A stretch of DNA of 64,000 bases. It comes from Nicotiana tabacum. Lineage: Eukaryota > Streptophyta > Magnoliopsida > Solanales > Solanaceae. Location of the stretch: assembly GCF_000715075.1 (NCBI RefSeq), contig NC_134102.1, positions 97,047,766 through 97,111,765 of the forward strand, given 5' to 3'. The notes under the pieces are model-generated. The model was not told where the DNA came from, searched no databases, and saw only the letters and a program-made list of their open reading frames with translations. Made by a program: the position numbers and the translations under genes. Of this stretch, positions 1 through 12,269 are shown piece by piece. Position 1 is the first letter of the stretch; every line of letters starts with the position of its first letter.

Positions 1-346
1 CCCGGTCAAACTTCTCAAAAAATCATTTTTCATCATTTCAAGCCTAATTCCACTACCGACCTCCAAATAATTTTTCAGACACTCTTCTAAGTCCAAAATC
101 ATCATATGGGGCTATTAGAATCATCAAAATTCAGATTCGAGGTCGTTTACACATAAGCCCACAACCGGTTAACTTTTCTAACTTAAAATTTTCAATTATG
201 GGACTAAGTATCTCATTTCACTCTGAATTTCCTTCGGGCCCGAACCAACTAACCCGGTAAGTCTAAAAACGACTGTAAAGCATAACTTGAGTAGTAAATG
301 GGGGAACGGGGTTGTAATGCTCAAAACGATTGGCCGGGTCGTTACA
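1..346 (-). repeat. 3' LTR (partial, runs off the left edge) of a long-LTR Gypsy-like element
   Basis: The first 346 bases match the last 346 bases of the LTR at 4,017-7,096, about 88% identical by eye, and both copies end with GGGTCGTTACA. The rest of this LTR lies outside the window. The divergence between the two LTRs suggests an old insertion. The minus orientation follows from the polypurine tract just inside this LTR and the primer binding site beside the other one. Confidence 0.85.
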
Positions 347-3300
347 TTCTCCCCCACTTAAATATACATTTGTTCTCGAACGTGCCAAGAGTTGTTTCCA
401 AGCCATCAAATCACTATTCCATCTTACCACGCACGTACCCGGGGGTGATTATCATGTCACCCTATTCTATAGAGGACTGACCACACAACATAACAAGAAA
501 AATCATTAATTTAACCTTAGCCCAAAAACCTTGGAGCCAAATTTCTAACATCCAGAATTCTTTTCAAGACCTGAATCTCGCATCTACACATTGTATTAGC
601 CTGAACAAGACGTATCCTGCCATAACCATAATCCTAGATATAATCGCATAACATACTACACAACTCGCATACTCGTAGCACCATTTCTAATCACAATAAC
701 TACTCAAAACCAACCAAGTACTAGTATAGAACCCCACATTCAACAGAACCTCATTCCAAAACCTTCGTACACTACCAAAGATGAAAGAAACAATCAAAAA
801 CTCATAACCACTCATCAGATTAACTAGCCATGGAGCTCTCTCGCCCCAACCAAAACCACAATCCTCTCCTAAGCCGACTTTCAATATTATCCTCCTGAAT
901 ATACCATAATCAAGCTTGATAGTACCCATTCTAGGTCTAATGACCTTATTTTATTAAACACAACTATCCCACAGACACACCACATCAATATAACTCAAGC
1001 CACAACTGCGCAATCCGTGTACCCAAATATGGGAGATGTCTCAAGGAAGAGAACCGTATTGCAAGTTCAACAAGCACCACCACAACCACAATGTTACAAC
1101 CAACTCCTCAAATTTCGTGAAGAGGATAATCGTAGGTGCATGTGCACAATTGTAGAGGAAGGAAATTAATAGATCAGATAAATTTTTATAGAAATAGAAT
1201 TACCACACTCGGCACGAACAACTCAGGTGCCAATAATATGAATCGCCCGACATGGTCACAGGCCTCCAGTCCCAGCATATCATACATGAGCAATTAAACA
1301 AGTACACTTGTATATGATAATGAAATAAGATTCTCATGCTCCTGGGCTGGTATAAATAGCACGCCATAGTGTAAGCATGTGTAAAGTCTTCTATCACACC
1401 TCAAATCGGTAATTTTTAACGCAGAATTAGTAAATACTCCGTTTATTTAGGGAATCATCTTCTTTGTAACCTCGAGTTTAACCCAGATAGTTCTCAACAA
1501 AGGTACGAATAATAAAAACATTATATCTTTACACTTAACAGTCAACTCTAGGCATATTATAGCCTAAGCATTCTTCCGAGTATGAATACTTGCTCTAATG
1601 CCCGCACATGGGCTCAAACCTCACATATATGCGCACTCATAGCGCATAACTATCACAAATAATTAACGCAACTAGTGCCTCCATCGAGTTTTAAATAAAA
1701 TAGTCACCTCAAATAGGTCGCAACCCCGAAACAATATACTTCTGAGAACTCACAGTCTCCAAATTCATCAAACACATGAATCACCATAACTGATTCCAAC
1801 TCCAACACTAGAATGACTAACACATTTTTCATGCACGATCATCCTACGAGGAATACTTTCATAATTCTTCTGTGCCACATAGCATTAATTTGAATGTCAT
1901 CAGTCTATCAACCAGGTGAGTACCGTAATACTAACGAAACATTTGTAAGTCTAAACACAATGCGCCTTCTGAAATGCGCACCGTTCTCAGGAATTACCGA
2001 GTAGTTATAACATTCATCGAAATATCTGAAACTGACCATGTTGTCCAACATTCGTTACCTTCTCTTCAAGACTGAACTATCACCTTGTACATGTAAATCC
2101 TAATCCCGCATAACACATCACATTTATTATACCACCATGTGACAAGCACAAGAATCTCATTATCAACTCTGAGTCACCAGCAAATTACATACCCGGTTAG
2201 TTAGAAACCTTCCTCTTGCTTCCTTCCAGGAGGAAATCACAATACACAACACGTTTCCCACACCAGTAGAAAATATCCGGTTCAAACCATGGTAGAAACC
2301 ATCAAGAACACTTTGAAATCCATCTGCACATAACCAAGCTATTAGAACTAAATTCCTCTAACTCGACCAAACCACGTAAGTCACCAAAACCCAAGAATAT
2401 TGCCACCAAAACATCTGTAGAGTCTCACCACATCATAATTACCCCTATAAATACCACAACTGAAACACCCACTCTGAAAATACCTTATTTGAGTCTAAGG
2501 CTGTTTCATTCACCTTCTTGATACCAAAATATAAAATCCATAATGATATACAAAAATGCCATAACTCTCGACGCCATCCAAATTAAATCTCATATTTTAG
2601 CCATAAACAAATCCGCCAAAAATTCTCAATTGTTACATATTAATCTCGAATCCAATAGAACTTTCTCGAGAGTCACCCCCTTGTTCAAATCCATATTACA
2701 CCGTCCAAATGGGCCAAAAGACACGTGCCCCATTAGCACAACAACACTCAAAGAAGTAACTCTACTTTAATACCACCTATCAAATTCATACTCCGTGCGC
2801 ACTACATTATTCACAAATAACAACTCACTCATCCCACAATTTTCATATACTCATAAAGCGCAATATAACTCGTATCCAGAAATTTCCTTACTCGAGTCAT
2901 TCTCGAACTCCACCTCTACAAGTCATCACTGATACTCAAGTATACTTCAGACCAAAACAAAATATTTGACACATAACCATGAATTGAATTGTCAATAGCA
3001 GGCTGCCCCACTTGGCTCAAAGCCATAGATTAAAATACTTCATAACTTACAAAACCCATACTTTATTACTGCCTTAATACCGGAGTCAGTTCAACGAAAA
3101 TTCTTCTCAGGCTCAAGATGCACCAACCATAAAATACCTCAATCATCCGCTAATCTCGCATTCATTCTCTTAACACTCAAGTCAACTTTCTCAACCAGAT
3201 TCAAATTCAACTCTCAACACATACGCCCCGCTGGCAGAAACGAAACTTTCTATTCACATCATAAGGAACACACCTACATAGATTACTCCGCAGGAGATAA

Positions 3301-4016
3301 CCCACCTGCTTAGTCTCAAATTGGCATCTTGTTATACCCTTTTGCAGCCACAATTAATATGAAATCACTTAATCTTTATGAGTTTGAACTCATCAACACG
3401 ACATGAAAATCTACTTCGCTCCACAATTAAACAACGTGGCAGATTCCTCAATGCACTTACAACTCAAGATTGTACGTAACATCAAAACATGTATCAAGTA
3501 CCCAATAGCAGACTCTTGAGTCACAAGTAAACTTTATTCGTCTTATTCAACCCATCTGAACACATCATACTTAACATATAGCCATTCAACTGCTCATCAA
3601 GCCAAAAATTCCATTCATATGGACACTACCGGACATATGAGTCCAAATATACAAGTTCACATAACTGAAGCTACCGAGCTTAAGCTGCAGTCTAACCCTG
3701 ACCTCAAGTCCTTCAGACTGGCCCATCACCAAAACACAGAATACATATCACGAATCTCGTTCATGGAATCACAAGCCGGTGATGCACAACTAATTCCGAG
3801 CGCTCACATCCGCACACAAATATGTGGAAGGAATTCAAAGAGTTATGTTTCAAGCTGAATCAATTCCGCATGATAGGATACAAGAAGGGAAATTTTCCTA
3901 AGGGTTCGGCAGCCTCTTGAAGACAAATACAGACGTCTCCGTACCGATCCGCAAGACTCTACTAAACTTGCTCATGACTTGTGAGACCTATGTCACCTAA
4001 AGCTCTGATACCAACT
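347..4016 (-). mobile_element. Internal domain of the long-LTR element, no recognisable gag-pol
   Basis: This 3.67 kb stretch lies between the two LTR copies. I find no open frame longer than about 80 codons and no gag, protease, RT or integrase motif on either strand. A polypurine tract (AAGTGGGGGAGAA on the minus strand, about 347-359) borders the 3' LTR, and a primer site borders the 5' LTR. The long LTRs and the non-coding interior resemble the plant LARD class (large retrotransposon derivatives), which depend on proteins from other elements. A coding Gypsy element decayed beyond recognition is the alternative. The whole stretch has even, AC-rich composition, and I see nothing else in it. 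Confidence 0.7.
4002..4013 (-). other. Primer binding site for initiator tRNA-Met
   Basis: On the minus strand the sequence two bases inside the 5' LTR (which ends in TGACA) reads TTGGTATCAGAGC. TGGTATCAGAGC is complementary to the 3' end of plant initiator methionine tRNA, the commonest primer of plant LTR retrotransposons. It fixes the element's orientation and the LTR border. Confidence 0.88.
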
Positions 4017-7000
4017 TGTCAAGACCCAAAATCTCACCCTTTGTGATGGCGCCTATCTCAATACTAGGCAAGTCGACAACCTCAATAAACCACATATCCT
4101 TTAAATTTGAAAATATAATGATTAAATTCAACGGAAGAAATCTCACAAGTACAAATATAAACACTCCAAAAATCTGGTGTCACTGAGAACATGAGCATCT
4201 AATATGAATGCAAGTCTAGAAAATACGGTCTATAATAGTATGAGACCAAATATAGTAAACAATGAGGTAGGATAGAAGAGACAAGGTCTGTGAAACACGA
4301 CAGCTACCTCTGAATCTCCGGAAAAACCAACTGCACGAAAGAATCAACACATGCTATGTATGGGAATACCTGGATCTGCACACAAAGTGTATGGTGTAAT
4401 ATGAGTACAACCAATTCAGTAAGTAACAATAATAAATAAAGAACTGAAGATAGTGACGAGCTACACAATTATAGGTCACTTTTAGTAATTCCAACAAAGA
4501 ATAAACACGCTTTCAAATCCAACAGTTTAAGTTAAATCAATTTTATACAGTTCAAGTTCATGTAATCCGAATATAAAAATTTTCAGAGAATTTCACAATA
4601 ATGAGAGATAGCAACTAAGTGCAACAACAAATGAAAAGCATGTACAACCTCACAGGGCAACAATTACTCAACTCATCACAACAGCTCAACCACTCGGCTC
4701 TCAGCCCTCAACACTCACACTCAATGGGTACCTGCGCTCACTAGGGGTGTACAGACTTCGGAGAGGCTCCTACAGCCCACGCGCTATAATCAGCATGGAC
4801 AACTCACGTGCTGCACGGACAACTCATGTGATATAATATCCCGCACAGACAACTCACGTGTTGCACGAACAACTCACGTGCTATAGTATCCATACCTCAC
4901 CGACAGGCCCTCGGCCTCACTCAGTCATCAACCTTTCTAGTCTCTCGGGCTCTCAGAAATCACAAAGATCAGCCCAAACAAAGATAACATAATGTATCAA
5001 CAAAAATCAAGAAAGATTGAGGTATGATACGCAAGTAAAATCATGACTGAGTACACGACAATAATTAGCAAATAATGCAACAAGTACACGACCTCTGCGG
5101 GTCCCAACAGTACTATCACATAGCCTAAGCATGATTTACAGTCAAATTTCTTCAACACATAGAGAGCATATAGCTAACAACAAGTTATTCAACTTTACAG
5201 TTTCACAGGACAAACCAAGTCACAATCTCCTCGGCACACACCCACACGCCCGTCACCTAGCATGTGCGTCACCTCCAAAATAATCACATGATATAAAATC
5301 CGGGGTTTCATACCCTCGGGACCAGATTTATAACTGTGACTTACCTCAAACCGTAAAATTCTTATTCCGCTAAGACTTTACCTCTTGAATTGGCCTCCAA
5401 ACACCTCGAATCTAGCCACAAATAATTCGATTCAGTCAAAAAAAATTATTGGAATTAATTCCATAAGAAAATACTAATTTTTCATAAAAATCCAAAATTT
5501 AGCTCAAATATCGCTCGTGGGGCCCACGTATCGAAACCCGACAAAAGTTACAAAATTCGAATACCCATTATGATACGAGTTCAACCATACCAATTTTATC
5601 AAATTCCGATAACAACTCGACCTCCAAATCTTAAATTTTTGTTTTTGTAAGATTTTGCAAAAAATCTTGATTTCTTCAATTTAAATCCGAAATAAATGAT
5701 GAATATAACCAAAGAATCAAGAAGTATAATCACTTTCGGATATAGAACATTACCCCAATCCATATGGTGAAACTCGCCTCAAAAATCGCTTCAATCTGAG
5801 TTACATAGCTCCAAATATGTTAAACATTGGTTGAAACCTCGAAATATAGCTACTACCCAGGTATTTACTCTTCGCGGTCGCGGAAAATGCTTCGCGATCG
5901 TGCAAAACAAGTGCCCAACTCTTCCAGACATCCTCTAGTATAATGGTCATAATGTTTTGTACAAAACTCCAAATTGCAAATGGTTTAACTTTCTGAAAAC
6001 TAGACATAAAGGGATATAACTTTAATTTGTTACTCATCTCCTAATTCCTTATAGATTGCGAGACATAAGCTTCCAAAGTCAGCCCTGTGCAACAGAGATT
6101 TTCAAACTCTTCCCAGACAGCCTATAGTGTATACATATTCTATCATAACCTTTTGTACACAACTCCAAATGACAAATAGTTTATCTTTCTGAAAACTAGA
6201 CACAAAGAGCTACAACTTCCATTGTTGGATCATCTCCAAATTCCTTATAGATTGCAAGATATAAGCTTCCAAAGTCGGGTCAGTGCAGTAGAGATTTTGT
6301 TCTACGCGATCGCGAAAGAGCTTCTGCGATCGCGATTCACAAGGCCCCAAACAATTGTTTGCTCTTCGCTAACGTGACCAAATATTCGCGATCGCGATGC
6401 ACACCTCTGTAGACAAAAACCATCAATTAAAAATGGCCTAGAAATGGTCTGAAACCACCCCGAAACTCACCCGAGCCCCTCGCGACCTCAACCAAATATA
6501 CCAACAAGTCCTAAAATATCATACGAACTTAGTCGACGCCTCAAATCACATCAAACAATACTAAAACCACAAATCATGCCCCAATTTGAGCTTAATGAAA
6601 TAAAGAAATTCTAACTTATACATTCGATGCCGAAACCTACCGAATCAAGTCCGATTGACCTCATATTTTGCACACAAGTCATAATTGACATAGCGAAGCT
6701 ATTCCAATTTCCATAATCGGAATCCGACCCCGATATCAAAAAGTCAACTCCCCGGCCAAACTTTCCAAAAATTCACCTTTCGCCATTTCAAGCCTAATTC
6801 CACTACCGACCTCCAAATAATTTTTTGGATACGTTCCTGAGTCCAAAATCACCATACGGGGCTATCGGAATCATCAAAATTCAGGTCCGAGGTTGTTTAC
6901 ACATAAGTCCACATCTGGTTAACTTTTCTAACTTAAAAGATTCAATTATGAGACTAAGTGTCTCATTTCACTCTGAATTCCCTCCGGACCTGAACCAACT

Positions 7001-7096
7001 AACCCGGTAAGTCTTAAAATAACTGTAAAGCATAAATTGAGTAGTAAATGAGGGAACAGGATTGTAATGCTCAAAACGATCGGTCGGGTCGTTACA
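4017..7096 (-). repeat. 5' LTR (complete, 3.08 kb) of the long-LTR element
   Basis: The LTR runs from TGTAACGACCC (at 7,096, minus strand) to GGGTCTTGACA (at 4,017), with canonical TG...CA ends. It contains three internal repeat structures. Four CACGTG-type repeats lie at about 4,790-4,880. Two direct copies of a segment of about 185 bp lie at about 5,918-6,100 and 6,108-6,297. A cluster of GCGATCGC palindromes lies at about 5,870-6,395. The outer flank at 7,097 is Athila-like pol sequence, so this element inserted into an older Gypsy element. The target-site duplication cannot be checked because the other end is outside the window. Confidence 0.85.
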
Positions 7097-7137
7097 TTCA
7101 CGAATCATGACACCTCTTTCATTGAAATAGCCAAGAG

Positions 7138-7966
7138 TTACTCATCGGGGAATGAGTCATTGATTTCAAGGCCATCATGCGGCCTCCCCTCCTCCTCCAA
7201 ACGAGACAAGTGGTCCGCCACTTGGTTTTCACTCTCTTTGCTATCTTGGATGTCAATATCAAACTCTTGCAACAAAAGCACACATCTCATCAACCGAGCT
7301 TTGGAATCTTTGTTGCTCATAAGATAACGAAGTGCTGCATGATCTATGTGGACAATGACCTTTTCACCCATCAAGTACGGGCGGAGCTTCTCAATTGCAA
7401 ACACAATATCAAAGAGCTCTTTCTCCGTAATGGTGTAGTTGACTTGGGCACTATTCATGGTCTTACTAGCATAGTAAACGGGGTGAAAAATCTTGTTGAT
7501 ATATTGCCCCAAAACATCCCCAACAGCTATGTCACTTGCATCACATATGAGTTCAAAAGGGACACTCCAATTTGGAGCGGTGATGATGGGAGTAGTTGTC
7601 AACTTGAACTTTAACAATTCAAAAGCTCTCATGCAATCATCATCGAAGTTGAACTTAGCATCCTTATCAATAAGTTTGCACAACGGGTTCACCACCTTAG
7701 AGAATTCTTTGATGAAATGCCGGTAAAACCCCATGTGGCCTAAGAAACTCCGCACACCCTTCACCGAAGATGGAGGTAGAAGTTTAGAAATCACCTCTAT
7801 CTTTTCCTTGTCAACTTCAATTCCATTCTTTAACATTTTGTGGCCAAGGACATTGCCTTCCTAGACCATGAAATGATACTTCTCCCAATTGAGCACCAAA
7901 CTATTTTCTTCACATCTTGGTAACACTTTATCTAAAAATTTAAGACAATCATCAAGGTTGAGGATG
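7138..7966 (-). pseudogene. Athila-like Gypsy pol fragment: reverse transcriptase end and RNase H
   Basis: On the minus strand, an RT segment (7,861-7,966, motif ending LNWEKYHFMV) is followed, after a stop and a change of frame, by a 232-codon open frame (7,138-7,836). That frame holds the RT thumb region ([20 protein letters not shown]) and an RNase H domain ([43 protein letters not shown]). The sequence style and the tail after the RNase H fit the Athila branch of Ty3/Gypsy. The fragment has no RT catalytic core, LTR or gag and cannot work alone. At about 7,966 it stops abruptly and plus-strand integrase sequence begins. Confidence 0.85.
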
Positions 7967-8149
7967 TTTCCCGGAAAGCTAAAGTCTAAATGGAGCGGTC
8001 CCTTTGAAATTATGGGTGTGACACTTTTTAGTGCATTGGACTTGAAAAACAAAAACAATAAAGTATTTCGAGTCAATGGTCACCGAGTGAAGCGCTATTT
8101 TGGAAAAGTTGGAGATAGCCAAGTCGTGGCGGTCATTCATTTCAATTGA
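7967..8149 (+). pseudogene. Athila-like integrase C-terminal tail
   Basis: On the plus strand about 60 codons (FPGKLKSKWSGPF, DLKNKN, VFRVNGHRVKRYFG) encode the C-terminal end of an Athila-type integrase and finish at a natural stop at about 8,147. The piece is in the opposite orientation to the RT/RNase H fragment it abuts. The sequence after it (about 8,150-8,215) matches the untranslated region that normally follows Athila pol, ending in a TTCTTGGGAGGCAACCCATG motif. No integrase core is present. Confidence 0.8.
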
Positions 8150-9430
8150 TGGTATTCTGCGTCGTGCCGCGACGTTAAGTCAGACGGTTCTTGGGAGGCA
8201 ACCCATGTTTCTTTTCCTTTTTTGTTTTGTAGTTAGGTGTTATTTTTGTGCTAAATTGATTTGAAGTGTGTTACATAGATGAGTGTACCTTACAGGAATT
8301 GTGGACAAATATCATCCTAAGTGTTGCATCACTTGCGGACCGCAGTTGAATTGTGCAAATCGCACATTTATAGTTGATGCAGCAAAAGTGCTTTGTGGCC
8401 GCACAATTATCTTGCGGGCCGCACAAATGGAAGGTGGAAAATGCTAAATCTCTAAAGTTGGTCTGTCAGAAAAATGGTCAATCTGCAGTTGCAACAAGGA
8501 ATCTGCGGACCGTAGACAAGACACCAACTTAAGCTCACCAGGTAACAGAGTGCGGACCGCAACTGAAATTGTGCGCCCGCACTCGCTCCTCCTTCTCTTA
8601 GAAAATCACTAGTATAAATAAAGGGCCATGGAAACTGTTACATTTTTCCCTCTATGAGCACAAAATCTTGCACTATATTGAATATTTTTGATGAATCATA
8701 TGCCCGCATGCCCAACAATTGTGATCACTCATCCCTTGCACTCATTCACATCTGGCATGTTTAAATTCCTTGTTAGAATTTTTCATTTTTTAGTTTAATT
8801 TGTACATTATTTTTAGGCCATTTGTCAATAGAATTTAATTGTACATTCATGTGGGGGTAAATCTATAGTGGGTTAACTAAGACATGCTCATTGGGGACTG
8901 AGTCAACGTATTTTCATGCCTTTATGGTGTTACCATGTCAAAATTTGCACAAACAATTGCAAAACCTAGATTGAAAGACTGAACCATTCGTAGTGTTTTG
9001 AATTCTACGGCCACACCTGAAATTCTGCGGTCCGCAGAAGTTGATTCTGGGTCATCTTTAGTAAAGAATGGGTCTACGACCGCAAGAAAATTGTGCGGAC
9101 CACAGAATTCCCACTGCGGTCGCAGAACAGCCCTTTCACTGTCATCGGAGAGTCTATATTTTATGACTCAAATGTGAGGCCACAAGTCTAATTGTGCGAA
9201 CTGCATAAATCACGTTGCGACCGTATATCAGCCAATTCTCTGTCATCAGAGAGTTGGCAGATTTTGGGTTTTTGAGATACGGCCGCAAGTGAAATTGTGC
9301 AGACCGCAGATCCTTACCATGCAAACATACTGTGTCTGTGACCCTCACTGTGTTTTCTGGTGTATTCTTGCATATTTCCTATGTATGCCTGAACATTGAA
9401 TTGCAACTAACAACTGCCTTTGCTTGATAT
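8150..9430 (+). other. Athila-like post-pol spacer with dispersed GCGGNCCGC palindromes
   Basis: There is no coding region here. The stretch holds about ten short palindromic or near-palindromic motifs around GCGGACCGCA or GCGGTCCGCA, for example at 8,335-8,344, 8,414-8,423, 8,552-8,561 and 9,026-9,035, with decayed versions near 8,510, 9,094, 9,115 and 9,297. They alternate with the phrase AATTGTGC. Retroelement origin is inferred from continuity with the integrase tail before it and the ORF after it. Confidence 0.6.
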
Positions 9431-9433
9431 AGA

Positions 9434-10320
9434 CAATGGTTAGATCTAGAGGCAGAGGCGACACTTCCAAAGGGAGAAGTGAACCTTCTCGGTGACGAGG
9501 CAAGAGAGCTTTACCTCTTGCCCAACAGCAGGAAATCAGAAAAAAGACAACATCCGGGAGAGGGAGAGGTGCAAATCTCTCTGAGACAAGTTCATGCGCC
9601 CCATCTACGGACGTATCAGAGGGAACCTCAGCCTCTCTTTAGGAACAACAGCCAGTACAGTCCATGCCGCCAGGGAGACTTTAACTTAGGGACGGGCCGT
9701 CCTGATCCCACATCACTTTCGAAGGATCGGAAAGTGCTAGTCAGGCTTATGAGCCTTCAACAACACTAGTCCATAAGACACATGATACACTCATTCAGGA
9801 CATACCCGATGATGGTAGAGGGGGAGATTCCACAACTACTGGGGTTGAAAGAACAAAGAAGAAAGAGGTTTGGGAGGACTGATTCGTCAGCCTAGCAACT
9901 TTCACTAGTTTTTTTACATGGTGGCCGGCGAGGTCGCTAACACTTGAGCGACAATTCTTACTGACAGATTTAGAGAGGTACAATCCGCCATGCTAAGGCA
10001 GTTTAGAAAACGCAAATGGTGGATGTCGTTTACCCAGAATATGGTGGATGCTAAAGAATACCTTATCCGGGAATTCTACGCCAATTTGGCGCATATCAAA
10101 AAAGGGACAAATGTGACAAAAGTGTGAAACCTCAAAGTGCGATTTGATCAGCACACACTGAACACACACTTGGGCGTTGATGATGTCGAGCCAAAAGAAT
10201 ACCTGGAAAAGTGTACACTTGGGGATGCAGTTCGTCCTTGGTTAGCATAGATTCTAGTTGCACCAAGTCCACAACCACCATGGATCACCGATAAATAGTA
10301 GTCAGAGAACGTTAGATTAA
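9434..10320 (+). pseudogene. Downstream ORF of the Athila-like element (putative plant transposon protein type), decayed
   Basis: An ATG at 9,436 opens a basic N-terminus (MVRSRGRGDTSKGRSEPSR) that soon meets stops. After several frame changes, a more conserved part is legible at about 10,015-10,300: AKEYLIREFYANLAH, then VRFDQHTLNTHLGVDDVEP, then YLEKCTLGDAVRPWLA. This resembles the protein encoded after pol in Solanaceae Athila-like elements, which database entries usually call putative plant transposon protein. I count at least four stops or frameshifts, so it is dead. The family name is from memory of similar sequences and was not checked by search. Confidence 0.55.
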
Positions 10321-10476
10321 TAAAGACTAATATAGTAGCAAATATTGTGCTAAAAGCAAACATATGAGACTATGTGCTTTGCTCGTCCATCGTTTTTTGT
10401 TGTGTCTGAAATCGAAAACGACAAGCAAGGAGTATCTGTTCTTGTCAATAATACCTTGCATCAAAGGTTTATAATA

Positions 10477-10735
10477 ACCACTAAAGTATGTGGTGCAGTG
10501 GATGAGGTTTCTCCTTCCTTAACTAGAGGTCTCGAGTTCGAGCCCTAGGTATGGAAGAATACTTGGTAGGGAGCGCTATTCCCTGAATGAGGCCTTACCC
10601 AGTGCGAATCCAGATATAGTCGGGCTCCAATGCGAGTATCGGACATCCTCGAATAGAACCCTACCCGCGCGCGAATCTATATATAGTCGGGATCTAATGC
10701 GAGTACCAGACACCGGATGAGAAACCAAAAAAAAA
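10477..10735 (+). mobile_element. tRNA-derived SINE (Solanaceae SolS/TS type) with 8-bp target duplication
   Basis: The element has a tRNA-like head with an A-box-like GTGGTGCAGTGGATGAGG and a B-box-like GAGTTCGAGCC. The body has the typical GGTAGGGAGCGC, GAATGAGGCC and TAGTCGGGCTCCAATGCGAG phrases, and it ends in a run of A. TTATAATA flanks it at 10,469-10,476 and 10,736-10,743. It lies between the Athila fragment and the Copia element. The exact 5' end is set by the repeat and could be off by a few bases. Confidence 0.82.
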
Positions 10736-10985
10736 TTATAATATGTTCGTTAGTATGGGAAATCAATGTAATGTGTTAGAAATAATTTTAGTATTAATAT
10801 AAAGCTTCCTATTTCCTAAAAAAGGGAAAGATATAATTGTTCTATTTTTAATAGTATATGAGCATCTTTAGCACTTTTCCGGTTTTCCCATATATAATCT
10901 TAATCAAAGATAGTTTCTTGGGGCACTTAGCTTATTTATTTTGCTATAACTTTTATTTACTAAAAAATTAAAATAAAGATAGAAT

Positions 10986-11332
10986 TGTTATGAAATTAAA
11001 GCAATTTAGTAAAACATGAATAAGAAATGTTGTTACGAAATAAAAGTAATTTAGTAAAATATGAACAAGAAATAGAGATAGAGAGAAGAAAGAGATTTTC
11101 TTCTTTAATTGTGTGAATTTTTCTATCTATTACAAGGCTTTTATATAGGCATGAAAAGTGAAGAATCACAATTGCAAAATATGTCACTGAACATGTCATA
11201 AAGTATTTGAGAGGAATATCATGAAGGAGATTATGGAGTTACAATCATAACTCCATAATTATTAGAGTATTGGGAGTTGTGGAGATAATGGAGAAGAGTA
11301 GACATCCACCATAATTTAATTTTCTTATAACA
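10986..11332 (-). repeat. 3' LTR of the Copia element
   Basis: This 347-bp copy contains AGAAATAGAGATAGAGAGAA and ends TTATAACA. It is slightly longer than the other LTR (324 bp), and the two differ by many substitutions and small gaps, so the insertion is not recent. Confidence 0.85.
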
Positions 11333-11590
11333 CTCCCCCTTGGATGTCCATATATAATGTGCCTCGTTAAAACCTTATTAGGAAAAACCCCAATGGGAAA
11401 AAAATCTCAATGAAGGAAAAAGAGTACACATGTTTAGAAATACGCCTTTTGGTTGCCTCGTTAAAAACCTTGCAAGGAAAACCTTGTAGGACAAAAAACT
11501 TGTAAGGAAAAAAGAGTACAACACGTATTTACTCCCTCTGATGAGAGAATCAATTCACATCCCTGAGCCTTTGCATCCCAATCTTGTATA

Positions 11591-12031
11591 CTAGTTTCTT
11601 AAAGGTTGACGTCGGTAGAGATTTGGTGAACAAAGTAGCCATATTATTACTTGAACGAATTTGTTGCACATTGATATCACCATTCTTTTGAAGATCACGT
11701 GTGAAAAAAATAACTTTGGTAAAATGTGCCTTGTCCTATCTCCTTTTATTAATCCTCCCTTCAATTGGGTTATGCATGCTGCATTATCTTCATACAAAAT
11801 TGTGGGTAATTTGTCACACTTCAAACCACATTTGTCTCGAATAAGATATATTATAGACCTCAACCATATACATTCTCGACTGGCTTCATGAATAGAAATT
11901 ATCTCAGTATGATTAGATGAAGTAGCCATGATTGATTGCTTAGTCGATCGCCAAGATATGGCAGTGCCTCCACATGTAAACACATAGCCATAAAATAACC
12001 CCATATCGGTAGTCCATTTTAGATACCGCAA
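11591..12031 (-). pseudogene. Copia RNase H domain
   Basis: A 146-codon frame on the minus strand carries the Copia RNase H signatures AISWRSTKQSIMATSSNHTE, HEASRECIWLRS and YEDNAACI, then GDRTRHI and KLFFSH. The C-terminal end drifts into another frame. It lies downstream of the RT fragment in the element's orientation, as expected for Copia pol. Confidence 0.9.
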
Positions 12032-12269
12032 TATGTGTTTGACTCCATTTCAATTTCTCCTTGTAGGAGCAGAGCTATATCTTGCTAAGACATTAACTAA
12101 AAAGATTATGTCAGGCCTTGTAGTGTTAGCAAGATACATTAGTGCATCAATTGCACTAAGATATGGTACTTCAGGACCAAGAAGCTCTTCATTATTTTTA
12201 TAAGGTCAGAATGGATCTTTATTTATATCGAGTGATCTCACAACTATCGGGGTACTCAATGAATGTGCT

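Noticed and set aside
9479..9769. A 96-codon plus-strand gene at 9.5 kb
   Set aside because: It is an off-frame reading of the decayed Athila downstream ORF, whose proper frame starts at 9,436.
10477..10735. A tRNA gene (A- and B-box motifs present)
   Set aside because: There is no complete cloverleaf. The motifs belong to the head of a SINE with an A-rich tail and target duplication. The same holds for 25,668-25,853.
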